This document shows, piece by piece, positions 1-10,003 of a stretch of 35,014 bases of DNA. The stretch covers positions 16,074 through 51,087 of the forward strand of contig JAHBMJ010000326.1 in assembly GCA_018398765.1 (NCBI GenBank), in the 5' to 3' direction. The position numbers and the translations under genes are program-made. This DNA comes from Chromera velia (taxonomy: Eukaryota > Sar > Chromeraceae). The stretch's first letter is position 1; each line of letters opens with the position of its first letter. A model generated the notes under the pieces. That model saw only the letters and a program-made list of their open reading frames with translations. It was not told where the DNA came from and ran no database searches.

Positions 1-2072
1 CCAAATGGCCCCCCCCCCCCCACTGCTGTGTCGACCTGCAACCCCCTTGCCGACAGATCCCTCTCAATTTCCGGCGGCAGCTCGTCCATCAAAGACGAAG
101 CCAGAGGAGCCAGACCGAGATAAGATGCACTGGCATCCAGTGACACAGACAGAGAATGCAACAGAGACGAAGAAAATCCCCCAAACGCTCTCGCGTTTCC
201 TTCTTCCTTCACCCTCTGTCTCTCCTCTGAGAGCACCAGCTGCACCCCCGCAGCTGCTGCCTGCAGACTCCGTTGTCTCTGATGCCCCCCCGGTGCAAAC
301 ACAGGCACAGCAAAAAGTGTGCCTTCAGGGAGAGGATCGGAATCCTCCTTTGACAGCCGCGTGGAGTTTCTGACTGCCTCGAACAGACGGAGTGCGGCCT
401 GGACATTTGGGTCATCTGACCACTTACGGGATCTCTCCTGTTTGCTTCCCCCCCCTCTACTAAATCGAAACGCACCTGACAAAAGACCCCACACACCTCC
501 AGAGCTTCCCCCTTCATCCTCTTCCCAACCAGCCTCCCCTGACCCCCCATCCTCACCCCTGCCGGCATTCTTGGCTTCTTTCGCCAACTGGAGACATGTC
601 AAGATAGCCCCCAATCTTCTTGAAACGGCAGCGCGACGCTTCTCGACTTCCCTCAACTCTTCATCTACCTCCTTCCGTTCAACCGCAGCAACGGAGACGG
701 GTTTCACATCGGATAAAACCTCCGTGGAAATTGCCACCCCTGTCAGAGTCCCATTGTCAGACATGAAGGTTTGTTTTCCAACTGAATCCAACTCGACCGT
801 CACCCCTACCGATTCTCTTTCAACGTCTGTTTCTGTTTTCATAACATTTGCAGACGCATTCACACTCTGGGCGTCTACTGTTGTCCCATTTCCCCCCCTC
901 TCTCCTGTTTCCTCACTTCCAGTCTTTCTCTCCCCTTCCCCTTCCAAACCTTTTGATCCCCCTCCACCCTCTGCTTCTTCTGACTGTGACTGCTGAATCT
1001 GACCGACTAAAGAACGAAACTTTCGAAGGTCCGTCCACGGAAGCGAAGCGTCGCTCCCGTCCTCTTCATCCAACCCCCATGCACCTGACACCCCCCCCTG
1101 CCTATCAACCTGTCCTTCAGAAGGAGAAGAGCGGTCTCGGCCTTTCTCCTTTTCCTTTTCCTTCTCCCCCTTGCCGCCACCCAAACGACGTGCCTTTATG
1201 TCCGCATATCTTTGGTCGAGGTCTGCCAGCGTTTTTTGATCACTTGTGGCCGACTTTCTGAGAGCGTCCAAGGCTCTCTTATCGGATGCAAGCTGCAAAC
1301 GTGCGTACTGGGAGACAGACATACCAGGAGCCACCACACTTCCCTCCCTCTCTTCTTGCCTGTTCGCCCCCCCCCCGCCTGCCCCCAGGAGAACAAGCAA
1401 AGTCTCTGCAGCAAGACACCGTGCCTTCTCTGCATCTCTCTCAGACGAGGACGAATCCTTGCCCCTCCACAACAACCAGCTGCGGCTCTCACTCCGCAAA
1501 TCAACTGCTGAAGCCAGGGACAGCACAGTCGGAACACGGAGGCAAAAAAACTCACGCGCCTTCGAGTCCATACTCACGATTTTGTTCAGAGTCGACATCA
1601 GCCTCCGTCTCTCTGCGACAGGCGCCAAGGCTGCTGACTCAACTGCAGAGAACAACAACCACAACCCACCCTGCGTGAGGTAGTGCAAATTCTCGCCCGT
1701 CAGCTGCCGGGTCCACTCACCATCTACCACAGCCCTACTCTGGACCGCCCGCACGGCCTGTGGAGGGGCCGCGCTGTCGCTGGGCGAACTCGGGACCGGT
1801 GCAGACTTTTGGGAGCGATCGGCGCCCCCCCTGACTCCAAGGAGTGCGGGGAGGCCGGCCCAAAACCGCCCCTGTCTTTGGGGTTCAGGGGACTCGTCAT
1901 CGCCGTCTCCTTCCCTGTCCTCCCTGTCCCCCCCCTCCTCTGTCTCTTCCAATTCCTCAGCAGGGCGGGAAACGCTGGCAGTGGCAGAAGCAGACTGTGC
2001 AGCAAGCACGGTGGCGTCATGTGCCATTAGATGGGGCGTTTTGGGCTTCGCGCCCGTCGTGCTTGTGGATGC
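1..2072 (-). CDS. Large host protein of unknown function, main exon (C-terminus beyond the window)
   Basis: Reading the minus strand from 2141 to 1 there is one frame with no stop for about 700 codons; a TGA closes it upstream at 2144-2142. It has neither a distant ATG nor a stop inside the window, so it is easy to miss. The first in-frame ATG is at 2027, but a good 3' splice site (pyrimidines then CAG) ends at 2073, so the exon probably starts at 2072 in phase 0. The protein is rich in Ala, Ser, Glu and Gly. Two stretches look like coiled coil: one near 1320-1180 (contains LADLDQRYADIKARRL) and one near 690-570 (contains VDEELREVEKRRAAVSRRL). Between them lie acidic and glycine-rich low-complexity parts. 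Glutamine uses only CAG and CAA. I recognise no domain. The length, stop-free frame and lack of decay argue for a functional gene. Confidence 0.8.
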
Positions 2073-2332
2073 CTGTAGGAGAAGCACGCAGACACAAATG
2101 GATAGGATCAGCCAGGTGGAAAAAGCAGCCAGGGCAAACAATCAGGTGCGACAGGACAGGAAAAGGGCAGGGAAGAAAGGTGGGTGACAGGCTCGCATTG
2201 TGCAAGCAAGAAGACAGACTGAGCATGTGCTCGAGGCATGCAAGATCTTCTGGTGGCATGCGTCAAACATTTTGTGCTTTCACGACCTCTTTGATCCAGC
2301 TAAAGGCTTTGAATGTGCAGAAAGGGACTGAC

Positions 2333-2515
2333 CCTCGAAAACAGTCTTCTGAAGTGTCCCGGGTCAGGCGGCCTGCTGTTGGCAAAAGCGAAGCCTGGAG
2401 GAGCTTCCGCTATTCCCGCAAAGAAGAATTTGTTGTTCCGCGTCAGAAGAGAGCACAGAATGCTCAGCAGACGAAGGACAAAGGCGACTGCGGCACATCG
2501 AAGCTGCCTGGTCAT
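2333..2515 (-). CDS. Probable first exon of the left-edge gene (signal-peptide-like)
   Basis: An ATG at 2515 opens a frame whose first 25 residues are basic then hydrophobic (MTRQLRCAAVAFVLRLLSIL), like a signal peptide. After 61 codons the frame reaches AGG followed by GTCAGT at 2332, a usable 5' splice site in phase 0. The matching 3' site ends at 2073, also phase 0, giving a 260-nt intron (2332-2073) with a CTGAT-like branch sequence and a pyrimidine run. The joined frame then enters the long exon. The part after the hydrophobic core has several Phe and Ala, so secretion or plastid targeting is possible, but that is inference. Alternatively translation starts at the ATG at 2027 and this open frame is chance. 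Confidence 0.45.
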
Positions 2516-2630
2516 CTTTGTGACCGAAAATCCGATCCCGCTTGCTCGCTATTTCTTCACACTCTCGAAAACGACGAAAGAAATCCTTTCCGTCTCTTCC
2601 CGTCTCTGTCGATCAACAGGAAGAATTAAG

Positions 2631-2631
<1 letters not shown>

Positions 2632-2664
<33 letters not shown>

Positions 2665-2665
2665 G
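2632..2665. repeat. (AGAC)n microsatellite
   Basis: About eight and a half copies of the four-base unit AGAC, uninterrupted, about 120 bp upstream of the proposed start of the left-edge gene. Confidence 0.95.
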
Positions 2666-3484
2666 GCGTCTCGGCAGTGTTATAGCTGCCGCAGAGGGGA
2701 AAAATCATTCAAAGATTTGGCTTTGCATAAACTTGTCGTGTGCGTTCTTCAGTGTCAGCTAGGAGCTTCTCGGAGTTAAACACTACTCGATCATGTGTGA
2801 GTCATTCCCTGCATGCATCTGACGCACTCCGTGCGAATGGCCCGGAAAGCGTATTTAACTTTGTCCTGACCGCCATTCATGTTGTGTTAAGTGCCCCCTC
2901 AGACCTATTTGCGGGACATGCATGCACCTGCGTGCGTCAGAGTTTCCAATCGTAATGTGACGCAAGCAAGCTTGCGAACGGCCCCGGAAAGCAAGAAAAA
3001 TGAGCTATAGAACTGCACGATTGACGCACGCCGGCCAGCGCCCCCCCTCCCCCGCGGGAAAAGCCGCGGAACCCCCCCTCCTCCGGGAAAAAAGCCCACG
3101 GGGTATCAAACCCAGATTTGACGCACGCATGCATGACGTAAATTAATTCGGCCTTTCGCGGGTCGCTTTCCAGGGCCATCCATCTGACGCACGCATGCAT
3201 GGTGACGGGTTTACGCTTTTCTGGACCATTTGGGCATGATCTTTCCGGGGCCTTTTTTTGGCGAAAGACATTACATATATGGGCTAGGGTATTTTTGTTT
3301 TGTAAGTGCCCTCCGTTTTGCTTTTCGAGACCATATACGCATGCTGTAGCGTACTATAATGTGCTGCCACATACCTCAACTCTTTGCAACTGCCCCTCAG
3401 AACCTTCCCGAACCTAAGTGTCACTTGAACATATATAATTAAGATGATCTCTATCTGCGGCATCTTTTTTCAAGAAACCATCCA
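2666..3484. repeat. Gene-free spacer with repeated GGCCCGGAAAGC / GTGCCC modules
   Basis: No coding frame is convincing here. Instead short related modules recur in both directions: GGCCCGGAAAGC at about 2839-2850 and 2979-2991, its reverse (GCTTTCCAGGGCC) at about 3166-3178, and a longer reverse module at 3293-3333 that matches a forward one at 31950-31990 (TAAGTGCCC ... GCTTTTCGAGACCAT against ATGGCCCCGGAAAGC ... GGGCACTTA). They alternate with GACGCACGCATGCATG words at about 3120-3135 and 3184-3200. A poly-C / CCGCGG block lies at 3040-3090. This looks like a worn cluster of a small dispersed repeat. Confidence 0.6.
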
Positions 3485-3736
3485 TGTAAGCTGCGTACGG
3501 TACTAAAGGCTCAATTACAATAAGCGTAGATTGTAGGCAGACTCACATTAAAGTATGACCTAGTAGAGTTAATCTGTTGATCCACTATTCACACCAGCCA
3601 ACACCACGATCGAGAAACTAGCACAGAACAACTTTTGCATGCAAGGTTATACGTCACTTTATTCAGACTGAGCACACGTGGCGTTGTAAGGTCGGCAGCA
3701 GCCCTAACGTGGCACGACGGTCATGATAGGCCCACA
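3485..3736 (-). repeat. 3' LTR of the gypsy element
   Basis: 252 bp, equal in length to the copy at 9240-9491 and about 90% identical with no indel. Starts TGTAAGCTGCG and ends GGCCCACA on the plus strand. It is the 3' LTR because the coding strand is minus. A purine-rich stretch on the minus strand next to it (plus 3737-3750, AGAAGGTGGCAGG) is the best candidate polypurine tract. Confidence 0.95.
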
Positions 3737-4094
3737 CCTGCCACCTTCTGAAGCTGATGTCCACGCTCAGCTCAATCACTCAGACCATCGAAATCGAACC
3801 ATAGAGGCATGAATGAAATCGGTAAGCCACGACCGACACCACAGTGTGCCTCTTCTACCACATATACACGACATCCTCGGAATCACTCTCAGCATCTTCA
3901 GGCTGAGAAGCAGATAGCCAGAGAGTACACAGCCTAGGAAGCTGCGTCTCTAACTAACAGATTCGCACCCCGCTCCATACGGCATTCTCGACTGCACTGA
4001 TGTGCACCACACGTCTTCTCAACTCCATCCCACACCTGCTTGCCTTCTTCTTCACTGCTTCTTTTCTTTTCTCCTTGAAGGCATGCAGGGCTTC

Positions 4095-5439
4095 CTTTAT
4101 ATACGTGAGGCTGACTGACGGTTCCCACGACGTATTCTCCTTACTCTCCCCCTTCTATCAGATGAGATAGTATGCCTGTCCGTCGATTCGCCTGTGATCC
4201 AAAATTTCTTCAACTTCATACTCCACCTCTGTAGAGGTCGGAAGGCAGATGGCAGGCAACGGATCAGTCTTCTCCCTCTCATACTTTTTCAAGAAGGAGA
4301 CATTGATCATGTTATGTGTCCGTACGTCTGCAGGGAAAAAGAGTTCATATGTGTTGTCGTGTATCTTTCTTTCTACCTCAAAGGGTCCATAATACACCGG
4401 CTCTCCCCTTCACTATTCCTCCTGGCTTTCTATCTCCTTTGAAGTAAGAATTACGGACAGGTACATAGTCTCCAGGCTCGAAAAATACTTCCCTCCTGTG
4501 TGGATCTACCTGTTGTGCCATCTGCTCTCTTGCCTTTTGCAATCTTTCTTTTGTTCTCATAATTTCTGCCTCTCTGGCGTCTGCGAATTCTGTTGCTGGA
4601 CGGCAGAAAGATTTCGTTCGTACAGAGACAGAAGGCAGATGAATGGGATCGCGGCCGTACAAAAAACAGAATGGAGACATGCCAAGAGCTGAATGAACTG
4701 AATCGCGATATGTAAACTGACATACAGCCAACCACTTCGGCCAGTCTGACTGGTGTTCATCCACAAAACAGCGCAGTATTTGCTCAATCGTCTGATTGTC
4801 TCTCTCTGTCTGTCCATCCAACTGTGGATGCCCTCTCGTACTCATATTCAATTTTGTCTTCCACAGTCGAGCAAGCTTCTGCCAAAAAGCAGAAAGGAAA
4901 CGAGGATCACGATCACTCACCACCGATTGAGGCATCCCGTACTCGAGGATCACTTATTCAAAGACTGCCTCTGCTATCCCCTCTGCCGTGATTCCTGAGG
5001 AGACTGCAATGAAGCAAAGAGCTTTAGACAGACGATCGACAACAGAGAGAATTCCATCCACCCATTCACTCTTATACAACACCCTCGGGAGTCCAAATAC
5101 AAAATCAAGAGAGAATGCCTGAAATACAAATTTAGGAATTGGAAGCGGATGTAGGAGGCCTTGCTGCTTCTCTGTTGGTCTCTTCCCTCTCTAGCAAATA
5201 TCACATTTCTTCACATACTGCTGGACCGACATATACATAATATGCGGCCAGTAGAAAGAGCCAGCCAGTTTCAGATAAGTTTTCTCTCCCCCCAAATGTC
5301 CCCCCATGGCTGTGTCATGGTGTTCATAAATCAGATTTTTCTGCAGCCTTTCTGTCAGGATTGCCAGTCCATCGTTGAAGAAAAGCAGTCCGTCTTCCAT
5401 ATAAAAAGGTTGCACTCTCAGCCGTAGTTGCAGAGGCAC
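4095..5439 (-). pseudogene. Gypsy integrase with C-terminal chromodomain, broken
   Basis: This is the end of pol. The N-terminal zinc-binding H-H-C-C module is visible (EHHD ... GGH ... KKCDIC, about 5325-5197). Next come the core catalytic positions: the first Asp in SLDFVFGLP, the second in VVSDRDPRF, and the Glu in DGQTERDNQTIEQ (4890-4780). A GPFEV...VSFLKKYE segment follows (about 4390-4290), then a chromodomain start (VEEILDHRRIDGQAYYLI). The frame has a TAG just after the CDIC motif, a TAA before the second Asp block, and adjacent TGA and TAG (4160-4155) inside the chromodomain, after which the typical KGES...TSWEP continues in the same frame. A chromodomain normally steers integration to marked chromatin. 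This copy is dead. Confidence 0.9.
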
Positions 5440-5600
5440 TCCTTTCTCATGATACTCTACTGCTTCCTTTATTTCCCTTCAGAACTGTTCCTCCTCATAC
5501 CCCTTTCTTATCTTCCCCAAGACTCTTCATCTGGCTGCACATACACTTCATTTAAAAGAAGCTCACAGACGTCTTTTCTCTCTTCCTGCACCTCTTTCGT

Positions 5601-7186
5601 CTATGCGGCCAACCCGGACACCCTGCTTAATGCATCAGCCACCCTGTTTTGCACACCCGGGACGTACCGAGGTATAATCCCGAGCTCATCAAACATCGAG
5701 ACGAACCTGCGCATACGTGGAGACATCAGGGTGCGGTCGGCAGACACATTCACATATTTCAGAGACTCATGATCCGACCACACCTTGGTTGTATGACTCA
5801 CGTATGGTCTCCATGACTTCACTGCAAAAACACACTCCAGAAATTCTTTCTCTCTAATGTGACACTTTAATTCTGCTGGGCTCATACGACGAGAAGCAAA
5901 AGCACACGGATGCAAGTAACCAATCTCTGGATCCTCTTGCATCAAAGCGGCACCCAAGGTCTCAGTCGATTCGCATGCGTCCACAAAGATTTTAAACGGG
6001 CGGGCGGGATCGGGAATGAATAATTCAACCATATTTCTGACTGCTTCTTTCAGTGTTTGAAAACTTCTCTCTTCTTTTTCTCCCCACTCAAACACCCGCT
6101 TCGCTTTCAACAAAGCATAGAGAGGTCCCGCTTTCTTACTAAAACGGGGAACGAATCTTCTCACCCAATTCGCAAACCCTAAGAAAGAGAGCACGTCCTT
6201 TCTGTTCTTTGGGGTCGGCCACTTGTTGACTGCCTCTGTTTTGCTGACCTCTGGTCGAACCCCGGTCCTGGAAATTCTCAAGCCCAGAAAGGTCACCTCA
6301 CTCTGCATGAAGTGGCACTTTGAGAGCTTGACATACAGATTGTTCTCACTAAGCAAACGCAGGACAGTGCGAATGTGTTTTTTGTGCTCCTCTCTAGTGC
6401 ATGAATAAATGAGGATATCATCCAAAAACACCGAAATGAAACGATTGAGACAGGATCGAAGAGCAAATTGAATCAGCCTCATCGCAGAAGATGGCGCGTT
6501 CGTCAAACCAAAAGAAATGACCAGCCACTCAAAAGAGCCATATCGCGTTGTGAAGGCTGTCTTGGGGATGTTTTCCTCCCTGACTCTCATTTGGTAATAG
6601 TACTGACATAGATCTAGAGTCGTAAAAAATCGCGCCCCATGGAGTCGATCGATTAATTCCTGTGGATGAGGGAGTGAATGTTTATCTTTTATTATGATGC
6701 GATTCAAACCTATGTAATCGTAACACATCCTCATCCTCAACATATTCCGTCTTTCTTTTATATAAAAAGAACAGGAGCAGCATAAGGAGAAGCAGACGGT
6801 CAAATGAATGCTTGTTCAAGATATATGTCTAGCTGTCTCCTCAGCTCATCTGTCTCTCTTACTGACAATCGGTAAGGTGGATGCGCAGAAGGTGAATGAC
6901 CAGGCTCAAGTTCAATTTTGAAGTCCAAATAAGGACCTCTGGACGGTGGCAGATGAGAGAGTCGATCAAAGAAAAGAGACGCATGATCTGCCACAATTTC
7001 TTTTACATTATGAGGCACCTCTGGATCCGGTCGATTAAGAAATGCACGCACTTTAGAAAGATCAGAAGAAGAATAGACAGGATGATCAGAAGAAAGAGAA
7101 GAAAGAAAGTCAGACCCATGAATCCCCTTGTCATCCATTCTTCCCTTTCTATTCCCCCCCAATTCACTCACTTCAGTTGTCTGCAC
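5601..7186 (-). pseudogene. Gypsy reverse transcriptase and RNase H, frameshifted
   Basis: The upstream part (7186-6800) ends with PPYRLSVRETDELRRQL, the usual entry to a gypsy RT. The frame then meets a TGA (in place of the usual Arg) and a TAA, and shifts by one base near 6745-6755 before going on as a 400-codon open frame. That frame has FTTRYGSFEWLVISFGLT, the catalytic box SVFLDDILIY (an FLDD variant of YxDD), the connection LSFLGFANWVRRFV, and RNase H starting FVDACESTETLGAALMQED. The protein would synthesise cDNA from element RNA in particles. Length and motif order match the family. Only the frame breaks are abnormal. Confidence 0.93.
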
Positions 7187-7198
7187 TTCGCACTCCTC

Positions 7199-7866
7199 CT
7201 ATGCAGGTGGTCGTGGGCGCACTGTCTCTATGTATACGATATGAAACGGCGCTCTCCTCTTGATGCAACGTCTAGCCTGCACAGGATTTAAGAAGGGAGG
7301 GCAATTTTTGTCTTTCTTGTACCCTCCTTTCAAAATCACTTCACGGCGTTTGAAAGAGAACCAAAGAGACCGAGTTGGATGGTCGAACTCGACGTTGTGT
7401 GCGTCACTCCATTTTTGACCGAGGATCACGTCATAGCCATCCAGGTCAGCAAGCAATGCATCCATAATTTTTGAATACCCCTGTATGCGCAGAGGCACTT
7501 GAGGTGCATACTCACTGACCATAGCGTCCAGTCTCTCATTCTCCTTCACCGCCATCCGACATCTCATAGGGGTCGAAAACCTGCAAATATGGAGCTGCCA
7601 ATTGTGTGTAAACTTGCTATCAATAAAATGTCATCAGCTCCATTATCATAAAACACTTTGACTGGACTGCCAGCAATCGTACCTTGATAGACAAATCCCT
7701 CTCTATAACTTTCATTACCATCATCCTCTTCTTCCTCCCCCGACCCTCCACCTTCTTCCTCAATATTTCTTATTTCTTCCTCAACTTCTCTACGTACCTC
7801 AGGTTCCCAAGGAACCACGACGCAATCATCCTCTCTCCGGCCGGGAATCGTTCTCACTCCCGCCAT
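7199..7866 (-). pseudogene. Gypsy aspartic protease region
   Basis: A retropepsin-like active site is seen as VFYDNGADDILLI (about 7655-7615), preceded by an acidic linker. The usual catalytic triplet is D-S/T-G, so the Asn in second place is unusual. Downstream, in another frame after a break near 7565, is DGYDVILGQKWSDAHNVEF, the standard second half of a gypsy protease. The two halves fit one domain split by a stop or frameshift. The protease would cut the Gag-Pol chain. This copy is unlikely to be active. Confidence 0.8.
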
Positions 7867-8139
7867 TCATCTGGGTCCCACCCGACATGCTGGTTGTGAC
7901 CCCCGGGGCGGTGAAGACGTTCACCGACCAAACGATGGAGTGTCGCTGAAGGTACGCCCCTGTCTGCCCGAAGGAACATTGTTTCCGAACCCCCTGCCTG
8001 GCTGACGAGTCTCCTCCCTCCCCCTCGATGTAGAGGGCGACCCAGAAGGAGAAGGGTATCGAGCCCCCTCATAGTATCTGCGAGGAGGAGAGCTTTCTCG
8101 TCGAAACTCGGGAAACCAGGCTGCTCGCTGTGGAGGTTC

Positions 8140-9160
8140 CTACCATCCTCTAAATAGGGATATGTACATGGCGCGTGCCTGCAGGGGACTGCGCAACCTA
8201 TTCCAGCATTGCCTCATCTGGTGATTGGGATCACTACACCGGAGGCAAAGTCCCCGTCTCCATCTTTCCTCCCATAGGGCCTGGGGCAATCTGGGGTCGC
8301 AAAGCGGCATACCACGACGTACCCTACAGAGTTCCATCGGAGCCGGTCCAGTTAGGTCAACTGGTGGAGACCCCCCTGGAATCGGTCTTACCCCTTTAGT
8401 CCACTTTCCTCCCCGAGCTGATGCCTGTTGAAGCCAGGCCTCATTGTCCAAAGCCTTCTCCATGGCCTCCTGCAGAGTCTGCGGCTCCTGCCTGTTGGTC
8501 TAAAACATGACGACAGGTAGCAAACCCTCAATGTAGCTGTCAAGGAGGTCCCACTCATTCGTCCCTGCCTTTTTTAGCTTCAAAGCCTCGACGTTGAACT
8601 CGTTATTGTAGTTGCTGACAGTTCCAGTGCACCTCAGGATTGCGATCTTCTTCTTTGCTGCCCTGCGGACGTGCTTGTCTCTATACCGACAAAGCAATGT
8701 ATCCTTCAAGGCGCAGGCCAGTCGCAAAACCCAATGACCGTCCTCCAACTTCACCAAGTTAAACTAGTCCTTGAGTTCAGGGCTCAAGTAAGACTTGGCC
8801 AGACCGAGTTGACGTTCCAGAGCGGTCTGAGCATTCGCAAACCAGTCATCTATGTCAGTACACCACCTTTCCGCTTTCTCCCACACTCCCGTAAAGATAT
8901 CCGGATTCTTCAGTGTAGTCCTGGGAACTTGTTCTCGAATTTCAGGCGCTTGAGGAGGTAGACCACCCTGTCCGCCTCCAAACAACATACCGTCTCCTTG
9001 TATATCCATCGGCTGCTGGACTGTTACAGCAGCTTGCTCCATCTGTCTTTGCTACAGTTCTACCAGTATCTGCCCTTGCTACTACTGGGTCTGCTGAACT
9101 GCGGTAAGGCCCTGCTAAACTTGTAGCAGAGTCGCACCTACTTCCGCCTGGAACTGCTCA
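8140..9160 (-). pseudogene. Gypsy gag with CCHC zinc knuckle, broken by stops
   Basis: The minus strand encodes a Gln-rich N-terminus (9160-9000), a capsid-like part (9000-8500) and a nucleocapsid knuckle CLRCSDPNHQMRQC that fits C-X2-C-X4-H-X4-C. Several in-frame TAG codons occur where Gln is expected, in the Gln-rich start and near 8500 and 8760, consistent with CAG changing to TAG. Gag would coat the element RNA. Confidence 0.85.
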
Positions 9161-9206
9161 AAAAACATCAAGAAAGAAAATCAGAATGGGCAAAGATTTG
9201 TCCCTT

Positions 9207-9222
9207 CACCGATTCGGAACCA
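9207..9222 (-). other. Possible primer-binding site of the gypsy element
   Basis: The minus strand downstream of the 5' LTR has TGGTTCCGAATCGGTG, which starts with TGG as expected for the complement of a tRNA 3' end. It lies 17 nt inside the LTR edge, further than usual, so the assignment is weak. Confidence 0.3.
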
Positions 9223-9239
9223 GCTCTGTACTATCAGAC

Positions 9240-9491
9240 TGTAAGCTGCGTACGGTACTAGAGGCTCAATTACGATAAGCGTAGATCGTAGGCAGACTTA
9301 CATTAAAGTATAACCTAGCAGAGTCAATCTGTTGATCCACTATTCACACCAGCTAACACCACGATCAAGAAACTGGCACAGAACAACTTTTACATGCAAG
9401 GTCAGACGTCACTTTATTTAGACTGAGCGCACGCAGCGTTGCAAGGTCGGCAGCGGCTCTAACGTGGCGCGATGCTCGTGACAGGCCCACA
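9240..9491 (-). repeat. 5' LTR of the gypsy element
   Basis: 252 bp, partner of 3485-3736. Should contain the element's promoter on the minus strand. I could not assign a TATA box with confidence. Confidence 0.95.
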
Positions 9492-9759
9492 GTCCACGCT
9501 TGTGGCATATATAATCAAGACACAGTCTAGATATGCGGTTTATGGCTTTCAAGACACCTTAAATGATCCGCGTCTGCAGCGCAGACTTTCAAACTTATCT
9601 AAAAATGCGGCTTGAATTTTCAAGTGGTAGTTAGGTTCAGGGAGGTCCCCCTCAGCTACGTTTTCCGGGCCATGGTGGGATGGTAAGTGCAAATTAAAGC
9701 TTCTGTGGGGGTGGGGGGGGGCGGGTATATACATAGGGCTGGGCGGTGCTTAAGGCTAG

Positions 9760-9994
9760 TGAACGGGGTTTTCGGGTCTATACTGTTGTTAAAGAGACCA
9801 GTGATAGAGCATACATATGTATGGACTCAAATCACATTTAACCATGCATCAGTTCGTTCTTAGATGCTCATTAAGACCAAGCTGTTTCCTATATTTCTAG
9901 ATATAGACATAAATAAATGTATAGTCAATCATGCCGCTCGCCTCAAACTCTAAACTCACTTTAATTAACTTTAATCATGCTCTACACCAAGCGA
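9760..9994 (-). repeat. 3' LTR of the copia element
   Basis: Starts TGAACGGGGTTTTCGGG and ends ACACCAAGCGA on the plus strand. Adjacent plus 9995-10003 reads as a G-rich purine run on the minus strand, the expected polypurine tract. Compared with 17315-17539 it has an extra TTAATTAACT-like duplication. Confidence 0.88.
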
Positions 9995-10003
9995 CTCCCC
10001 CCC

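Larger units (their letters stand above)
3485..9491 (-). mobile_element. Decayed Ty3/gypsy LTR retrotransposon (chromovirus type)
   Basis: Two 252-bp direct repeats (3485-3736 and 9240-9491), both TG...CA on the plus strand, bound a 6,007-bp element. The flanking 5-mers are ATCCA (3480-3484) and GTCCA (9492-9496), a target-site duplication with one transition. On the minus strand the order is gag with a CCHC knuckle, aspartic protease, reverse transcriptase, RNase H, integrase and a C-terminal chromodomain, the order of Ty3/gypsy chromoviruses. All genes carry stops and frameshifts, so the copy cannot be autonomous. The LTRs differ at about 25 sites with no gap, and 23 of these are transitions. 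Confidence 0.95.

Noticed and set aside
209-1683. Several 100-225-codon frames on the plus strand and in other minus frames at the left edge.
   Set aside because: All overlap the 700-codon minus frame and are Pro/Ser/Cys-rich shadows of it.
3420-9560. Similar sequence on the outer sides of both gypsy LTRs (CATATATAAT...TCAAGA...ACC near 3430-3478 and 9506-9556).
   Set aside because: Similarity is only moderate and the distance to each LTR edge differs, so it is not part of the LTR or its duplication. It may be an older dispersed repeat.
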